From NCBI GenBank assembly GCA_023213315.1, contig JAKCPI010002722.1:310001-374000 (forward strand): a stretch of DNA of 64,000 bases. Reading direction: 5' to 3'. The translations under genes and the position numbers were made by a program. Below the pieces are notes generated by a model. The model made no database searches, had not been told where the DNA came from, and saw nothing but the letters and a program-made list of their open reading frames with translations. Of the stretch, positions 20,816-32,599 are shown one piece after another (position 1 is the stretch's first letter; the number at the start of each line of letters is the position of its first letter). The DNA is from Euborellia annulipes (Eukaryota > Arthropoda > Insecta > Dermaptera > Anisolabididae).

Positions 20816-23560
20816 CTAAGACCTGTTCTTTAAAGAGTTCACCTATTTCAAAAATTAAGATTCATAAAATGATTTATATTAATTTAAAATAATAAATCTC
20901 TAAAAAATAAATTTGACCCTTAATCGCTTTAACTCTTTCACCTTCGTATTTCCTAACAAGATATTCAACAATAAATTTCTTTCGCTAAAAAATGAGAGAT
21001 CATATAATTATAATTATAGTCGATGTTTTTTTTTTTATTTGGAAGTCAAAGTGAAAGAGAATAAAACGAAATTTATAGCATTCAATAAATTTATTTTATT
21101 TAGACAGGTATTTCTTCGTTTTTCATCGGGATATTTCCTAAATATTTTTATTTTTATTTTTGACGATTCAATCATAGGTTACGATGATTAAATAAATCTA
21201 TGCCGTTTTTAAATTAAAAATTTGAAAAAAAATTTGTCACAGCTCAGATTCTTTTTTCATCTCTTAGCTGAATGTAAATTTTTATTATATAGTGGAATAA
21301 GATGAAATGAAAAAAAAAATATAGCTAAGATATTAATATCAAATATATCTTTCAGTTAAAGTTGGATATTTATTTTTATCATATCTCATCTCATTGTTAG
21401 CTGGATTCGTTCTCTATTTCACATTGCTCTCTTTAATTCATTCGTTTCGAATTTTTTAATCACCTTATTCAAATTTGTTTTTTATTTTATTTGAGATATT
21501 TTCTGCAGTATTATATTTTTTGTTAAGATTCTTAAAATTGTTATTAAGTCATAAAATTGAGAATTCAACCCTTTTGTTAAGAAACAATTGAGATAGAAAT
21601 ATTTCAAACAAAAGCATTATTTCTTTTGAGATCAATGTCAAGTATTTGGAATTCCTTTCTTAAATTACTTGCAATTTTCTGTCCATTTCATTCTTCTATT
21701 TAAGAAAATATAGGAATGTGGATCCTGGTTTGAATTCAGAGTATTTATGAGAAAATTTAAACAATCAAGGAAAAAAATAGACATAGTTGCAAAACTTTCC
21801 CCCATTCTTTCAAATGGCTGCTTTCAAACTACTGACTTAACTTAATAACATAATTATGCAAATTCTATTCACCCGAGGGTTTCAATTCAGTAAATCTTTT
21901 AAAAAATGGCCTCAAACGAAACTAATTAGTAGAAAGCTAATTTTTGAATGTGTTAAACACTATCTAAATAAGAGTTTTAAAACCTGGCTCAAATTGTATT
22001 TTTTTTTTTAATTATACTCAAAGGTCTTTCATTTTTAATTACGTTTTAATTTTAATTGAGGTCAAAAGAAATTAAAATGTTTTCTAAAAGTGTGTGCCCT
22101 ATGCGTTTCATAAATAAATTTTCATAAAAATATGTTTCTGCCTTTAAAAAAATATTTTTAGTATACTATAATCAGGTTCGATTATGTGATAGGGTTATTT
22201 TTGGGGAAAGGGTGAGGTAGAGGGGTTCTAGATTTTTTGTTCATAACCCCCTCCCCTCAATTCAAGCAAAATGAAGAGAGAAAAAGAAAAAATATAAAGT
22301 TAGACAAGTTATGATTATTAATACTATTGCTAATGTTGTGGTTATTGAGCCTGAGGCTTTTTCGCTCTATTAATAAAAAAAAAAAACTTCATAATCACAA
22401 GCTTTAATTTTTTAAATTAATTAAAAGTGATTGATTAATAAGAATATTAAAGAAATTATTATATAATTCTAATAAACTAGACCTTTCAGTGATCCATAGC
22501 ACTTATAAGAGAAAATTTATTTTGAAATTCTCTCATTAACTCTACTACATCAAGTTATAATGGAAAAACATCCAATATAGAAGCATCTCTGTAAATAAAA
22601 CTCTCAAAAAATTTAGAGACGTTTCGGCTTTAAAGAAAGCCTTCATTGGTTGAAAAAAGGAAAATTTATATAATTTTTTTTTTTTTTAAGAGAAAATATT
22701 GTTACATTTGTATCCAATATCATATTCAAAATCTAAAAGCGACAGGTCATGAATTTTTTTTAGGCTACAAATTACGAATTTGGACTTAAACAATATGACT
22801 CTCGTTCTAGATCAACTTGTCGCAAAAATTTATCTAACATTTTCCAATCTCTTCCTGGATAGGAAAGCGAAAGATAATCTCACCCCTGTTCTAAAAGCCT
22901 GGATTAAACATATGAGGTGGGAAATTCATCCTTGAAAATATATCTAGATGAAAAATAAAAATATCAAATGACTGGTAGATAAAAAAGAAAAGTAATTGCA
23001 TTACCTCTTGGCGCCATCCATGGGACTCTTCTATTTTACATTGATTCTTGGAAGACAAGCTCCAAGGGTTAGGGGGCAAAAAAAAAACTATTTTTACTTT
23101 TTTTAAATAAGATTCCATCAATTTTGTAGACTTTTATTTACTTTAAAAAATCTCACTATTTAAACGACTTAGCGTATGAATGAATGTCGGAATTATTCCC
23201 ATTCTACTTATCAATATATTTTAAAAATTTGATAAACTTATGTGACTCACTTCCTGCCAGCTTTAATCTGGTTTTCAAAAATTATTCTTCTATTTATTTA
23301 TTTTTCTCATGTTTTGCAATGGAAATATTTATTTATTTTTACAATAAATATTTAATCAATAATAAAAAGCGATAATCTTTTGCTAAATTATTCCGTCCAC
23401 TTCACTTGGTTATTAATAAATATAAATAACTTCAACATTTCTTGAATTTGGAGATGGAATAAATTATCCAGCGAATAATTATCTTTAGTATTGTAGGTCG
23501 AAGCAGAATTTTTTTATATTTATTAAACTCAATTGTATAGCTGTGAATATTAATAGAAGG
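20816..23560. other. long AT-rich stretch, one decayed hammerhead relic
   Basis: No supported exon. 22590-22655 on the minus strand keeps a hammerhead-like stem II (GGCTTTCTTTAAAGCC) followed by GAAACGTC, but the CUGANGA core has lost a base. Open frames at 20913-21191, 22891-23121 and 23184-23375 are AT-biased, lack splice context and match no known family. Confidence 0.45.
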
Positions 23561-23845
23561 GTAGAATGAAAAAAGTCAGCTGTAGTTTTTTTCTATATAA
23601 TTTATATATTTATTAAATTTGCACAGCTGACGTTTCGGTTCCTTGTTTGAACCATCTTCAGAGCTGGTAAAGTCTTTATGAATATGTCATAGTGGATTTT
23701 ATACATTATCTGTACCATACTTATATAATAAATATATACCCAAATGACATTTGTGTGCCTGGTCATCGCATGTATGTTTTAACAAGGAACCGAAATGTCA
23801 GCTGGTAAATTGAATAAAAAGGCCTATATAAAGAAAAAACTATAG
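23545..23845 (-). mobile_element. palindromic hammerhead-bearing element
   Basis: The left part (about 23580-23700) and right part (about 23765-23845) are inverted versions of one another, sharing AAGGAACCGAAA[C/T]GTCAGCTG and flanking A/T arms. The same family occurs, more decayed, at 56365-57050. No open frame. Confidence 0.6.
23624..23666 (-). ncRNA. hammerhead ribozyme motif (type I, minimal stem III)
   Basis: On the minus strand: CAGCT, CTGAAGA core, T, GGTTC-AAACAAG-GAACC (stem II, 5 perfect pairs), GAAA core, CGUC (minimal stem III with U16.1 and C17), then AGCTG pairing fully with CAGCT as stem I. All conserved positions are intact. The inverted partner near 23780 has lost its 5' half. 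Confidence 0.8.
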
Positions 23846-23877
23846 CTGTATTTTCTCAATATTTATTTTTATAATTT

Positions 23878-23935
23878 GTTTAAGGTATTTTTCGGCATCT
23901 GAGGCCATTTAGTCCTCGTCTCTATTTATGTAGGA
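23878..23935. mobile_element. SINE S2 body fragment
   Basis: AAGGTATTTTTCGGCATCTGAGGCC and TCTCTATTTATG match S2 bodies; the head is absent. A similar fragment lies at 24525-24570. Confidence 0.5.
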
Positions 23936-24469
23936 GATAATTAAATGACTGAAAAAGAGTGAAGTTAGATTAATAAATACAAAAAATAAAGATAGGAAAT
24001 AGAAGATTAATTTTGCCTTTCTAGAGATAAGAATTTAGAAAATTTATGGAATTTATTTTATTAAAAATGTAATGATTTGTCGATTATGTAGCTTGTAAGG
24101 ATTTAAATGTCCCTAGGGACCACCCATTGGGTTCTCTCCAAGTGGCAATCGTGGATTCTTAAAGCTTGCACACGCAAACCGTCGTCAAAATGAAGGAGCC
24201 TCTTACGAAACGACCGCAAGGGTACACAAACTCAAACAAGATTCCTTGCCTGATGAAATCGATAAATCAGCGGTTTTTTCTTTTTTTTTTTTTTTTTATT
24301 AGAATAAATATAAACAATATGTTATTTGGAAAAAAATTTAATGTTCATAAGAAAATTTTAGGCATGTATAAAGAAATTATTTTTATTTTTAAAATTTATG
24401 TTCTATGCATTTTACTTTCTTACTTTCTTATATTTAAAGAAGCTCATTGAAAAGATATTGTAAAAGTCA

Positions 24470-24790
24470 AAAAATTCGACCTCGAGATTTTGACGATTCT
24501 TGAATTTCTTTTTTATTTTAAATTGTTTAAGCTCTTTTTCGACATCTGAGGCCATATAGACCCCGTTAAATTAGGCACCCCCAAGGGGTGAAAATAAGCT
24601 TTTAAACAAAATCGGCCAAAAGTACTAGTGCCCTGAATCCAAAAAAGTGGTTTTCGCAACATGGTCTGTATGTATGGCTGTCAGTCTGCCTGCCTGTCTA
24701 CAGTCTATCTGACTGTCTGTGTTCAATTTAAAGCATAAAGGAATTGAGCTAGGAGGTTGAAATGTTATATTTAATAATGCGTGAAAGATT
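24470..24790. mobile_element. mosaic of family A and S2 fragments
   Basis: Family A phrases (TCGACCTCGAGATTTTGA, CCAAAAAAGTGGTTTTCGC, a GTCTGCCTGCCTGTC tract, AAAGGAATTGAGCTAGGAGG) occur in scrambled order around an S2 body fragment. Looks like a rearranged, decayed copy. Confidence 0.55.
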
Positions 24791-24980
24791 TTTACATATT
24801 TTTTCTAAAATTGAATAGTTTTGTCATAATTAAAGCTTTTCAGAGTGTATTAATGAGAAAATCTTAGCATTTCCAATTTTTGAAATTAGATATCTTGTTA
24901 AAAATTAATTATGTTTTCTTGATATTGAAAAATTAGATTTTTTTGCAAATATTTTTGCTCTACTATAACCCTGAAGGGGA

Positions 24981-25260
24981 GGAGGCGATTAGCCGAGGGG
25001 ATAAAGCAGTTAAGCTTATAATCCTGAGTTGAATACAACTCGAGTTCAAATCCACCTCATGGCAATAAATTATCCAACTATATTTGAGATGCCTCCTCCT
25101 GAGGAAGGAAACGGGAACCCACCTCAGTATCATTCGCATGAGAGTTACTCCTCAGAGTAACCACAACATGTCAAGTCTGACACTAATGACTGAGAAGAAT
25201 AACCCCGAAAAACTTTGTCTCCATTTGCATATACCCTAAAAGGGACTTTCATCTCTATAT
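24981..25260 (+). mobile_element. tRNA-derived SINE, family S4
   Basis: Head with A box TTAGCCGAGGGGATAAAGC and B box CGAGTTCAAATCC at the expected spacing, followed by a GC-richer body (GATGCCTCCTCCTGAGG, CTCCTCAGAGTAACC). Single copy in the window; the 3' end is not clear. Confidence 0.6.
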
Positions 25261-25619
25261 TAACAGAGATTCACCAAACACTTAAGAATCATGTTAGTTA
25301 ACAAAAGTGTCTAGTTGATGAACTTATTAGAGAGCTATACAGTTAAATTTATTTGCTATTTTTGTCTTGTAGAATCATAAAAGGAAAAAATTGAAATATC
25401 AAATTTTTCTCACTCTTCTCAAATATTTGAAATTCCACCCCATTTAGAAGAAACACCCTTAAAAAAAAAAAAAAAAAAATATTTGAAATTCAACTAAGAA
25501 TGTCAGGTTAAGAGGCAATGAAGAAAGATAAATTTTTGTTTTCTGTCATCCAGTGTGTGATAAGAGAAAAGATGAGTGTATGTGAGTGTGCAACCCTTGA
25601 CATGCCACTGGTGTAACTC

Positions 25620-25925
25620 AGATAAGAATTGGTGAGGGGCGTGAATAAGTGGTCGGCATGTTGTAGCCGTGGCGATAAGCGTGTCTTGATGGATTAACTG
25701 TCTGAGGAACCGGACATCTCGTCTAAAGCCGACAAAGGTGCCTGGTACCCGTTGGTCTCAGTCTTTAGAGAGATCTCAGACTCAGTCACGAGAGCTGATA
25801 ATTGCTCGGGCAATTGATCAAACCCGCCTCTTGCCCCCTCCAATGCACCATGTGCTTGCTTGGATCTATCGAAATTTGAATCGGGAGCCCAAAGTCGCAT
25901 TTCCAGTTAAGCAACACTAACATTT
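25620..25925. other. GC-richer island, unassigned
   Basis: Clearly higher GC than its surroundings, with 60-68-codon open frames on both strands (25738-25920 forward, 25694-25900 reverse). Neither has a recognised family or clear splice borders. Could be a fragment of a retroelement or a processed sequence; undecided. Confidence 0.35.
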
Positions 25926-26301
25926 CGACAACTTTTATTATATTTTATTTTTGTATATATTCAAATGTTTTAAAGATTCTACTCTAAATAATAATAAATA
26001 TATAATTTTTTTTTTTTTTTAATTCATTTACAGTCCGATGATTTTATTTAAGCCATTTGGATACCATATTTTCAAAACCATTTTTTAGTCTCCCTGAGGA
26101 ATAAGTTAGGGCTATTTTTTAAGGGTTTAAAATAACTAATTAGAGATATTCATAAAAATAAAATAATCTAGTGCGGCTGGTTGCATAGCAAACAACTTTC
26201 TCCTACTTAAAGTCTGAGAAAGTTGTGTTTTGTGCTTGTCACACCAGATTTTTTGTGTTGACATATGTTTAGTTTCCGCCGATATATTTGGATTCAAGAT
26301 A

Positions 26302-26450
26302 CATTTTTTTTAACACACTTTTTTCTCATTCACACTCACACTTTTGGTATCCAAATGGCTTAAATAAAATCATCGGACTGCCTGGGGTCCTAACCCTCGA
26401 ACCTTGGTATACAAGGCAGATGCGCTACCAACTACACCAAGCCCGATGGC
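26302..26450 (-). mobile_element. tRNA-derived SINE S1, truncated
   Basis: Perfect 11-bp TSD GATTCAAGATA (26291-26301, 26451-26461). The reverse-strand head (TGGTGTAGTTGGTAGCGC, B box GGTTCGAGGGTTAG) and the tail are present, but the middle of the body is deleted. Confidence 0.85.
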
Positions 26451-26627
26451 GATTCAAGATATAAAATTTATAAACATGGGAAAATATTTATACAAGACCA
26501 AAGTGTTCTTCAAAAGATTTCAGTAAAATGAGAATATACATTTTAAAGAGCATCTAAAAAATAATTGATTTATGAATTTTAATCAAAAACATTGGAGCGA
26601 ATTTTGAAAAAAATCGAAAAAAAAAAA

Positions 26628-27111
26628 TCTGGTGTGACTGGCGCACAGCACACAACTTTCTCTTACCTTCGGTAATCGAAAGTTGTGTACTGTGCTTGTC
26701 ACACCAGATTTTTTGTGTCGACATAGATTTAGTTCCCGGCAGTAGGGAATATTTGAATTCAGATGTAAAATTTATAAGTATGGGAAAATATTTATATTTT
26801 GTTACCATGGCAACCATTTCTCCTATCTTTCCTATGAAGCACAAGAGTAAAGTGTGCTTCAAACAATTTTGAGGGCAAAACGAGAATATACATTTGAAAG
26901 AGCATCTAAAAAATAATTGATTTTTGAATTTTAATCAAAATCGTTAGAGCGAATTTTGAGAAAATCGAAAAAAACTGAAAAAGTACATCAGTAAAGTACT
27001 AGTACTCTTTGGCCGATTTTGTTTAAAAGCTTATTTTTCCGGTCCCGGGGGCTGTTTAACTTAAATATAAAATTTCAACCTCCTAGCTCAATTCCTTCAT
27101 GCTTAAAATTG

Positions 27112-27182
<71 letters not shown>

Positions 27183-27329
27183 CATGTCGCGAAAACCACT
27201 TTTTTGGATTCAGGGGACCTCAAAACGTGAAGATCCATCAAAATCTCGACATCGAATTTTTTGACATGAATCCAATACTTTCTCTCTATATATATATTAC
27301 ATATATACATAGGTAAGAGAAAGTAAAAA
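26628..27329 (+). mobile_element. family A element, full-length inner copy
   Basis: Best intact copy: 5' TCTGGTGTGACTGGCGCACA hairpin closing on GTCACACCAGATTTTTTG; body with TTACCATGGCAACCATTTCTCC; TGAAAAAGTACATCAGTAAAG; the (CA)n tract 27113-27178; and the 3' AT hairpin ending GGTAAGAGAAAGTAAAAA. No protein-coding potential; the open frame over the CA run is spurious. Confidence 0.85.
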
Positions 27330-27987
27330 CTGAAAAAGTGCATCAGTAAACTACTTGTACTCTTTGGCCGATTTTGTTCAAAAGCTTCGTGTCACGTCCC
27401 ATGGGGGTGCCTAATTTAAATATATAAAATTTAAACCTCCTAGCTCTTTCGTTGTTGAGATATTTTGTTCACACACACAGACATAGGTCATGTTGTGAAA
27501 ACCATCTCTATATATTAACTTATATAGGTAAGAGAAAGTAAAAGTTGAAATGTAGCCCCTTCAAATGGAATAATAGGCAAAACCCATGACTGGCAATCCA
27601 AAAATAAATAAATTTAATTAAAGTACATTCAAATTAATAAATAAATATGCCAGTGGGTCTGGCAAGAAGAAAAGACAATAGTAATATCGTCGATGTAAAC
27701 AAGCAATGCCAAGCAGCGCTCAACCTCTGGATGGGTAGCCCAGAGGAAGGAATACCCACTAGAAGCCAACGATAAAGGAAGATAAAGATAAATATAAAAT
27801 ACAATACAACCTAAATGGCCACAGTACTCGATTTACCATATATTAAAATTTTACTAACAATATATTTTTGAAAGTTTTTAATACAAAAACTCTTATTTTT
27901 AGAATGAAAAGTTGTTTATAATTTTTTAAAAAATACGGTTTATAATAAATAGGCCTAAGACTGGTTTATCGGATTAAACCAGAAAAA

Positions 27988-28660
27988 TCTGGTGTGACTG
28001 GCGCACAGCACACAACTTTCTCTTACCTTCGGTAATCGAAAGTTGTGTTCTGTGCTTGTCACACCAGATTTTTTGTGTCGACATGTATTTAGTTTCCGAC
28101 CATAGGGTACGATTGAATTCAAGATGTAAAATTTATAAGTATGGGAAAATATTTATATTTTGTTTCCATGGCAACCATTTCTCCTATCTTTTCTATGGAG
28201 TACATGAGTAAAGTGGTCTTCTGAAGATTTCAATCACAAAATGAGAATATACATTTTATAAAGAATCTAAAAAATAATTGATTTTTGAATTTAAAAAAAA
28301 ATCGTTGGAGCAAATTTTGAGAAAATCGAAAAAAACTGAAAAAGTCCATCAGTAAAGTACTAGTACTCTTTGGTCGATTTTGTTCAAAAGCTTCGTGTCA
28401 CGTCCCATGGGGGTGCCTAACTTAAATATAAAATTTCAACTTCCTAGCTCTTTTTGTTCTTGAGATATTTTGTTCACAGACAGACACACAGACAGACACA
28501 CAGACAGACAGACCATGTTGCGAAAACCACTTTTTTAGATTCAGGGGACCTCAAAACGTGTATATCCATCAAAATCTCAACATCGAATTTTTGACATGAA
28601 ACCAATACTTTCTCTCTCTATATATATTAACATATATATAGAGGTAAGAGAAAGTAAAAA
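27988..28660 (+). mobile_element. family A element, tandem copy 1
   Basis: Complete from TCTGGTGTGACTGGCG to GAAAGTAAAAA. Its microsatellite is (GACA)n rather than (CA)n. It joins the next copy with no intervening base. Confidence 0.85.
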
Positions 28661-29153
28661 TCTGGTGTGACTGACGCACAGCACACAACTTTCTCTTACC
28701 TTCGGTAATCGAAAGTTGTGTTCTGTGCTTGTCACACCAGATTTTTTGTGTCGAAATATATTTAGTTTCCGCCAATATATTAGAATTTAAGATGTCAAAT
28801 TTATAAACATGGGAAAATATTTATATTTTGCTACCATGGCAACCATTTCTCCTATCTTTCCTATGAAATACAAGAGTAAAGTGTGCTTCAAACAATTTTG
28901 AGGGCAAAACGAGAATATACATTTGAAAGAGCATCTAAAAAATAATTGATTTTTGAATTTTAATCAAAATCGTTAGAGCGAATTTTGAGAAAATCGAAAA
29001 AAACTGAAAAAGTACATCAGTAAAGTACTAGTACTCTTTGGCCAATTTTGATTAAAAGCTTATTTTTCCGGTCCCGGGAGGTATTTAACTTAAATATAAA
29101 ATTTCATCCTCCTAGCTCAATTCCTTCATGCTTAAAATTGAACACACACACAC

Positions 29154-29186
<33 letters not shown>

Positions 29187-29340
29187 GACAGACCATGTCG
29201 CGAAAACCACTTTTTTTGGATTCAGGGGACCTCAAAACGTGAAGATCCATCAAAATCTCGACATCGAATTTTTGACATGAATCCAATACTTTCTCTCTAT
29301 ATATATATTACATATATACATAGGTAAGAGAAAGTAAAAA
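28661..29340 (+). mobile_element. family A element, tandem copy 2
   Basis: Starts TCTGGTGTGACTGACGCACA immediately after the previous copy's terminal GTAAAAA and ends with the same terminal hairpin. Its (CA)n/(CCCA) tract lies at 29142-29187. More similar to the 26628 copy than to its tandem neighbour in the body, so the pair arose by insertion at an end rather than simple duplication (inference). Confidence 0.85.
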
Positions 29341-29571
29341 ATGTATATATTTCACGATATACTATTTATAATAAGGAAGCTTCTCTATGAAATGAACTTG
29401 ACTTGTGTTCTTTGAGCTTAGAACATCTGTTGGCAATTGCTTATCCTTCTTTTTCAGTACTGGAAGTACTTAATTTATGTACCGCAACTCAATAAATGAC
29501 ACTGCATATTTGTAGCTGGTAACTATTTAATATATTCAACGATAAATCATTCTATATTAGAACCTTTAGCA

Positions 29572-30244
29572 CAGGGGTGGGCAAATACTTTTAAGCGCGG
29601 GCTAAAATGAAATTTTCAAAATGTCTCTCGGGCCGGAGGACTATACCGGGTTTCGACACGCAAATGTTTTGGGTGGAGCCCAAGAAATTTTTTTGACAAA
29701 AATACTATAAGTATCATTTTAAAGCATTTGGACAAAGAAATTTGACAGTTAATAATAAATAATATTATAGTAATAATAAATTAATAAATTGTCTTACTTG
29801 GGTGTACATGCGAACAATTTGTGCCCAGTAAAATATGTCACCTAATTTTTAAAGAAATATGATTCATTATATTAAATTAATGGTCATTAAATAAATCAGT
29901 TAATGAAAGATTATAATCGAACAGACCTAGTATGTTGCATACTTAAAAATAGGGATATGCTTACGGCTGTTCGAAATTATAATACTCTCTATTAAGATTT
30001 ATTTATATGCGGTGCGACTTGCACCCGAAACGTCGGCAACGAAATAGAGATTTTTATTATTTATCCTGGCTGCTGTTCCTGGGAAGGCTCCCGTTCGTTT
30101 CCAAGTTTATTTATATATTAATATTTCATTATTTATATGTACACTACGCACACTAATACTGTTGATTTTAACAAAATCGCATAAAAGGGATTTTTCAACG
30201 GGCCGGAAAAAGCAAGCAAAAGGGCCGGCTTTTGCCCACCCCTG
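29572..30244. mobile_element. hAT element (CAGGGGTGGGCAAA ends)
   Basis: The ends CAGGGGTGGGCAAA and TTTGCCCACCCCTG are classic hAT terminal repeats. The 8-bp TSD is CTTTAGCA / CTCTAGCA (29564-29571, 30245-30252; 7 of 8 match). GGGCCGG motifs lie near both ends. No transposase remains. A decayed hammerhead relic (GGTGCGACTTGCACC then GAAACGTC) is nested at about 30011-30045. Confidence 0.9.
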
Positions 30245-30364
30245 CTCTAGCATATAAATAATCAAAAAAATGGTTTTAATATAGTGATCAAATTTTTATA
30301 GATTTGAAAAATTTTGTCACCAATAGTATGGTATATTTTTTTTTACTAAAATTTGGTGCCAGTA

Positions 30365-30665
30365 TTGTCTCACCCCATCTATTGGAATAAACAATTCAGA
30401 GGGACGGGTTAGATAGAGGACAAAAGAGGGGGGACCACCCTTAAGTTGTCGTCGGACACCAAGCAACAAACATATTTAGACCAGATGTTGTGGGCGGCAT
30501 GGGAACAAGCGTTTGGTCGTCCGTCATTCGTCCTTCCCTGGAAAGCCAGACCAGGCCAAGCCTCCTTCCTCCAGATCTCAGGATGTGTCCTCCACCCACG
30601 CAACCAAGTAATTCAGCCAATCGCATCTTAATGGCCTAAAGAACCTCCGCAGGGGCAATCGCGAT
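30365..30665. other. GC-richer island, unassigned
   Basis: Contrasts sharply in composition with the AT-rich flanks. Overlapping 60-64-codon open frames on both strands have no recognised homology or splice signals. Could be a regulatory region or an unknown repeat. Confidence 0.35.
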
Positions 30666-30849
30666 TATGCATTGCCCAAAATAGCTTCTGCTATTTGGGC
30701 CGCTTTATTTATATATTCAACTCAATTGCCTCTTATCAGATTGCGGCAACATTCCATTTGATTGTCCCATATTATTATTAAAAAGAGGTATATCTCAATT
30801 AATTTGATTTTTTTTTAGAGTCTAAATTTTAACTAGTGATGAGAAGTGG

Positions 30850-31405
30850 CTGTAGACTTTGAATTGGGTATAGGAAACTTTGCAGCCAAGGAATTAAATA
30901 AAAACTTTTACTAAAGTTGCGTGGAAAGGAGTCAGCCAAGGAAAATAAAAATCAAATTATTCTGTCGACGTTTCGAGCGCCCGTCGCGCTCTTCCTCGGG
31001 ACCTGAGGTCACAAAAACATTTATTAGAGATTTAACCTTTATATAAAATTATATTAATAATGTCTTATAATTCTGTTAAAAAATTATTATAAAGAAAGAA
31101 ATCTCTAATAAATGTTTTTGTGACCTCAGGTCCCGAGGAAGAGCGCGACGGGCGCTCGAAACGTCGACAGAATAATTTGATTTTTATTTTCCTTGGCTGA
31201 CTCCTTTCCACGCAACTTTAGTTAATACTCACAGCCAGTATAATAATTAATTAAAAACTTTTTATTTAATTATTAACCGTCAACGTTTCGGTCGCATCAC
31301 GACCTTCCTGATTTGAGACTGAAACGTCGAAGGTTAATAATTAAATAAAAGTTTTTTATTTAATTCCTTGGCTGCAGTCTCCTATACCCAATTCTAAATT
31401 TTAAC
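30850..31405. mobile_element. nested pair of palindromic hammerhead-type elements
   Basis: The outer palindrome (GAATTGGGTATAGGA...GCAGCCAAGGAATTAAATAA at 30860, complement ending 31400) contains an inner palindrome (about 30910-31225, arms with GTTGCGTGGAAAGGAGTC). The inner arms carry GAGCGC...GCGCTC GAAACGTCGAC hammerhead-like cores in opposite orientations. The outer right arm has GGTCGTGATGCGACCGAAACG. No open frame. Confidence 0.65.
31127..31170 (+). ncRNA. degenerate hammerhead ribozyme motif
   Basis: CCGAGGA in place of CUGANGA (one core change), then stem II GAGCGC-GACGG-GCGCTC (6 perfect pairs), GAAA, CGUC, GACAG. Stem I is only about 3 pairs (GTC/GAC). The inverted copy is at 30964-31008 on the minus strand. 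Probably inactive. Confidence 0.5.
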
Positions 31406-31651
31406 ATTAAATTGAGTATTATTTGGAAAAATTGAGAATGCAATAGTGTTATAATTAAGAGACCGAATTTTTTGCAAATGTGTTTTTATTTAACAATGTA
31501 AGTTGAACTTTGAAGTTATTATAAGTATCCAAATAACCATGTTTTCTATGCATAAGCTTATGTATTTTTTGCCTTTTTTTACAAGAAAATTCATGCATAT
31601 TTAAGAGGTTCGTGGCTAATTGGATAAACTAAACTGTAGCTTACCATTTTA

Positions 31652-31861
31652 CAGTGAGGGACAATATTAAGTCCCACCCATGCGTTTTCTACTTGTGATT
31701 ATTTCATTGTTTTTATGAAAGAAAATGAAAATATTTTTTGGAAATTTTCTAGGTTTGAACCATGAAGGTTTCCATTAAAAAATATATAATATTTTTTTTT
31801 AATACAATGAAATAATCACAAGTAGAATACGCATGGTGAGATTTAATATTGTCCCTCACTG
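31652..31861. mobile_element. Tc1/mariner-type MITE
   Basis: The ends CAGTGAGGGACAATATTAA and TTAATATTGTCCCTCACTG are flanked by TA on both sides, as in Tc1/mariner elements. The TIRs extend about 30 bp with small gaps and the interior is non-coding. A related single end (CAGTGAGCGCCACAATTAAG) is at 60211. Confidence 0.85.
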
Positions 31862-32360
31862 TACTTGGGTTCAAATACAATATTGCCAATGTCTCTCCGT
31901 TGAGATTAGAAAAATAAAAATAATCAATGTGTGAAAAGATCAAGAAGGATTTGTCAAGTGTCCTTAAAAGAAGTAAATTTGGAGAATAAATAAAAATAAT
32001 ATTTCACAAGTAGGCCTACATATTTTTACTTCCTACCGTTCATTATGACAAATCTTTGTGGAGAGGGAAGCTATTTGTCATTAGTAAATAGAAATCATTT
32101 CTATTCACTCGCCCTTGCCATTCTATTAATGCTAACCACTTATATGTGAGTTTATACGACACAGAATGAGTGTTAGTGGTTAGTTCTGATACCTGGTACT
32201 ACTAAGCTCGTGTAAACCTGGCTTTATGCATATTGATAGTTCATGAATACATTCATTTTTAAAGATTTGATAGTGCATAGTAGTAATAATAAAAATTGAT
32301 CTCAACAAAATAGGAATAAAATTAGATTTTTTTTAGTCTATTCGTTATTTTAGTACATTT

Positions 32361-32586
32361 TCGCACAGGACCCACATCTTGTGGGTACGCGGATGGCGAC
32401 CACGAGCTGCCCGAGCTGGGACAGACAGTCTTTCTATTCTTTGTATCTTGTCTGTCTCTTCCTTCCTCTTTTCAACAGACGTCAAACCGGGCGACGGGCC
32501 GGCCTGTTCAATCCTTCTCGGTCGCAAATGATAGGGCTAGAGGGAAATAGTGAAGGAAGGCGAGGACAGAAGAAGAAGAAGATATC
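32361..32586 (+). mobile_element. retroposed element with (GAA)n tail, 5'-truncated
   Basis: Flanked by an 11-bp TSD TTAGTACATTT (32350-32360, 32587-32597) and ending GGCGAGGACAGAAGAAGAAG. A diverged copy with the same end is at 45005-45225. Long TSD plus simple-repeat tail indicates a non-LTR retrotransposon 3' end or a SINE using it; no RT domain is present. Confidence 0.75.
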
Positions 32587-32599
32587 TTAGTACATTTAG

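Larger units (their letters stand above)
26167..27543 (+). mobile_element. family A element, outer copy with nested SINE and nested family A
   Basis: Starts TCTAGTGCGGCTGG (decayed 5' hairpin) and ends GGTAAGAGAAAGTAAA. It is interrupted by an S1 SINE (26302-26450) and by a complete second family A element (26628-27329) inserted in its A-rich TCGAAAAAAACTG stretch. It is therefore older than both. Confidence 0.8.

Noticed and set aside
20913..21191. 92-codon forward open frame
   Set aside because: Phe/Lys/Asn-rich AT-driven frame with no splice context or family resemblance.
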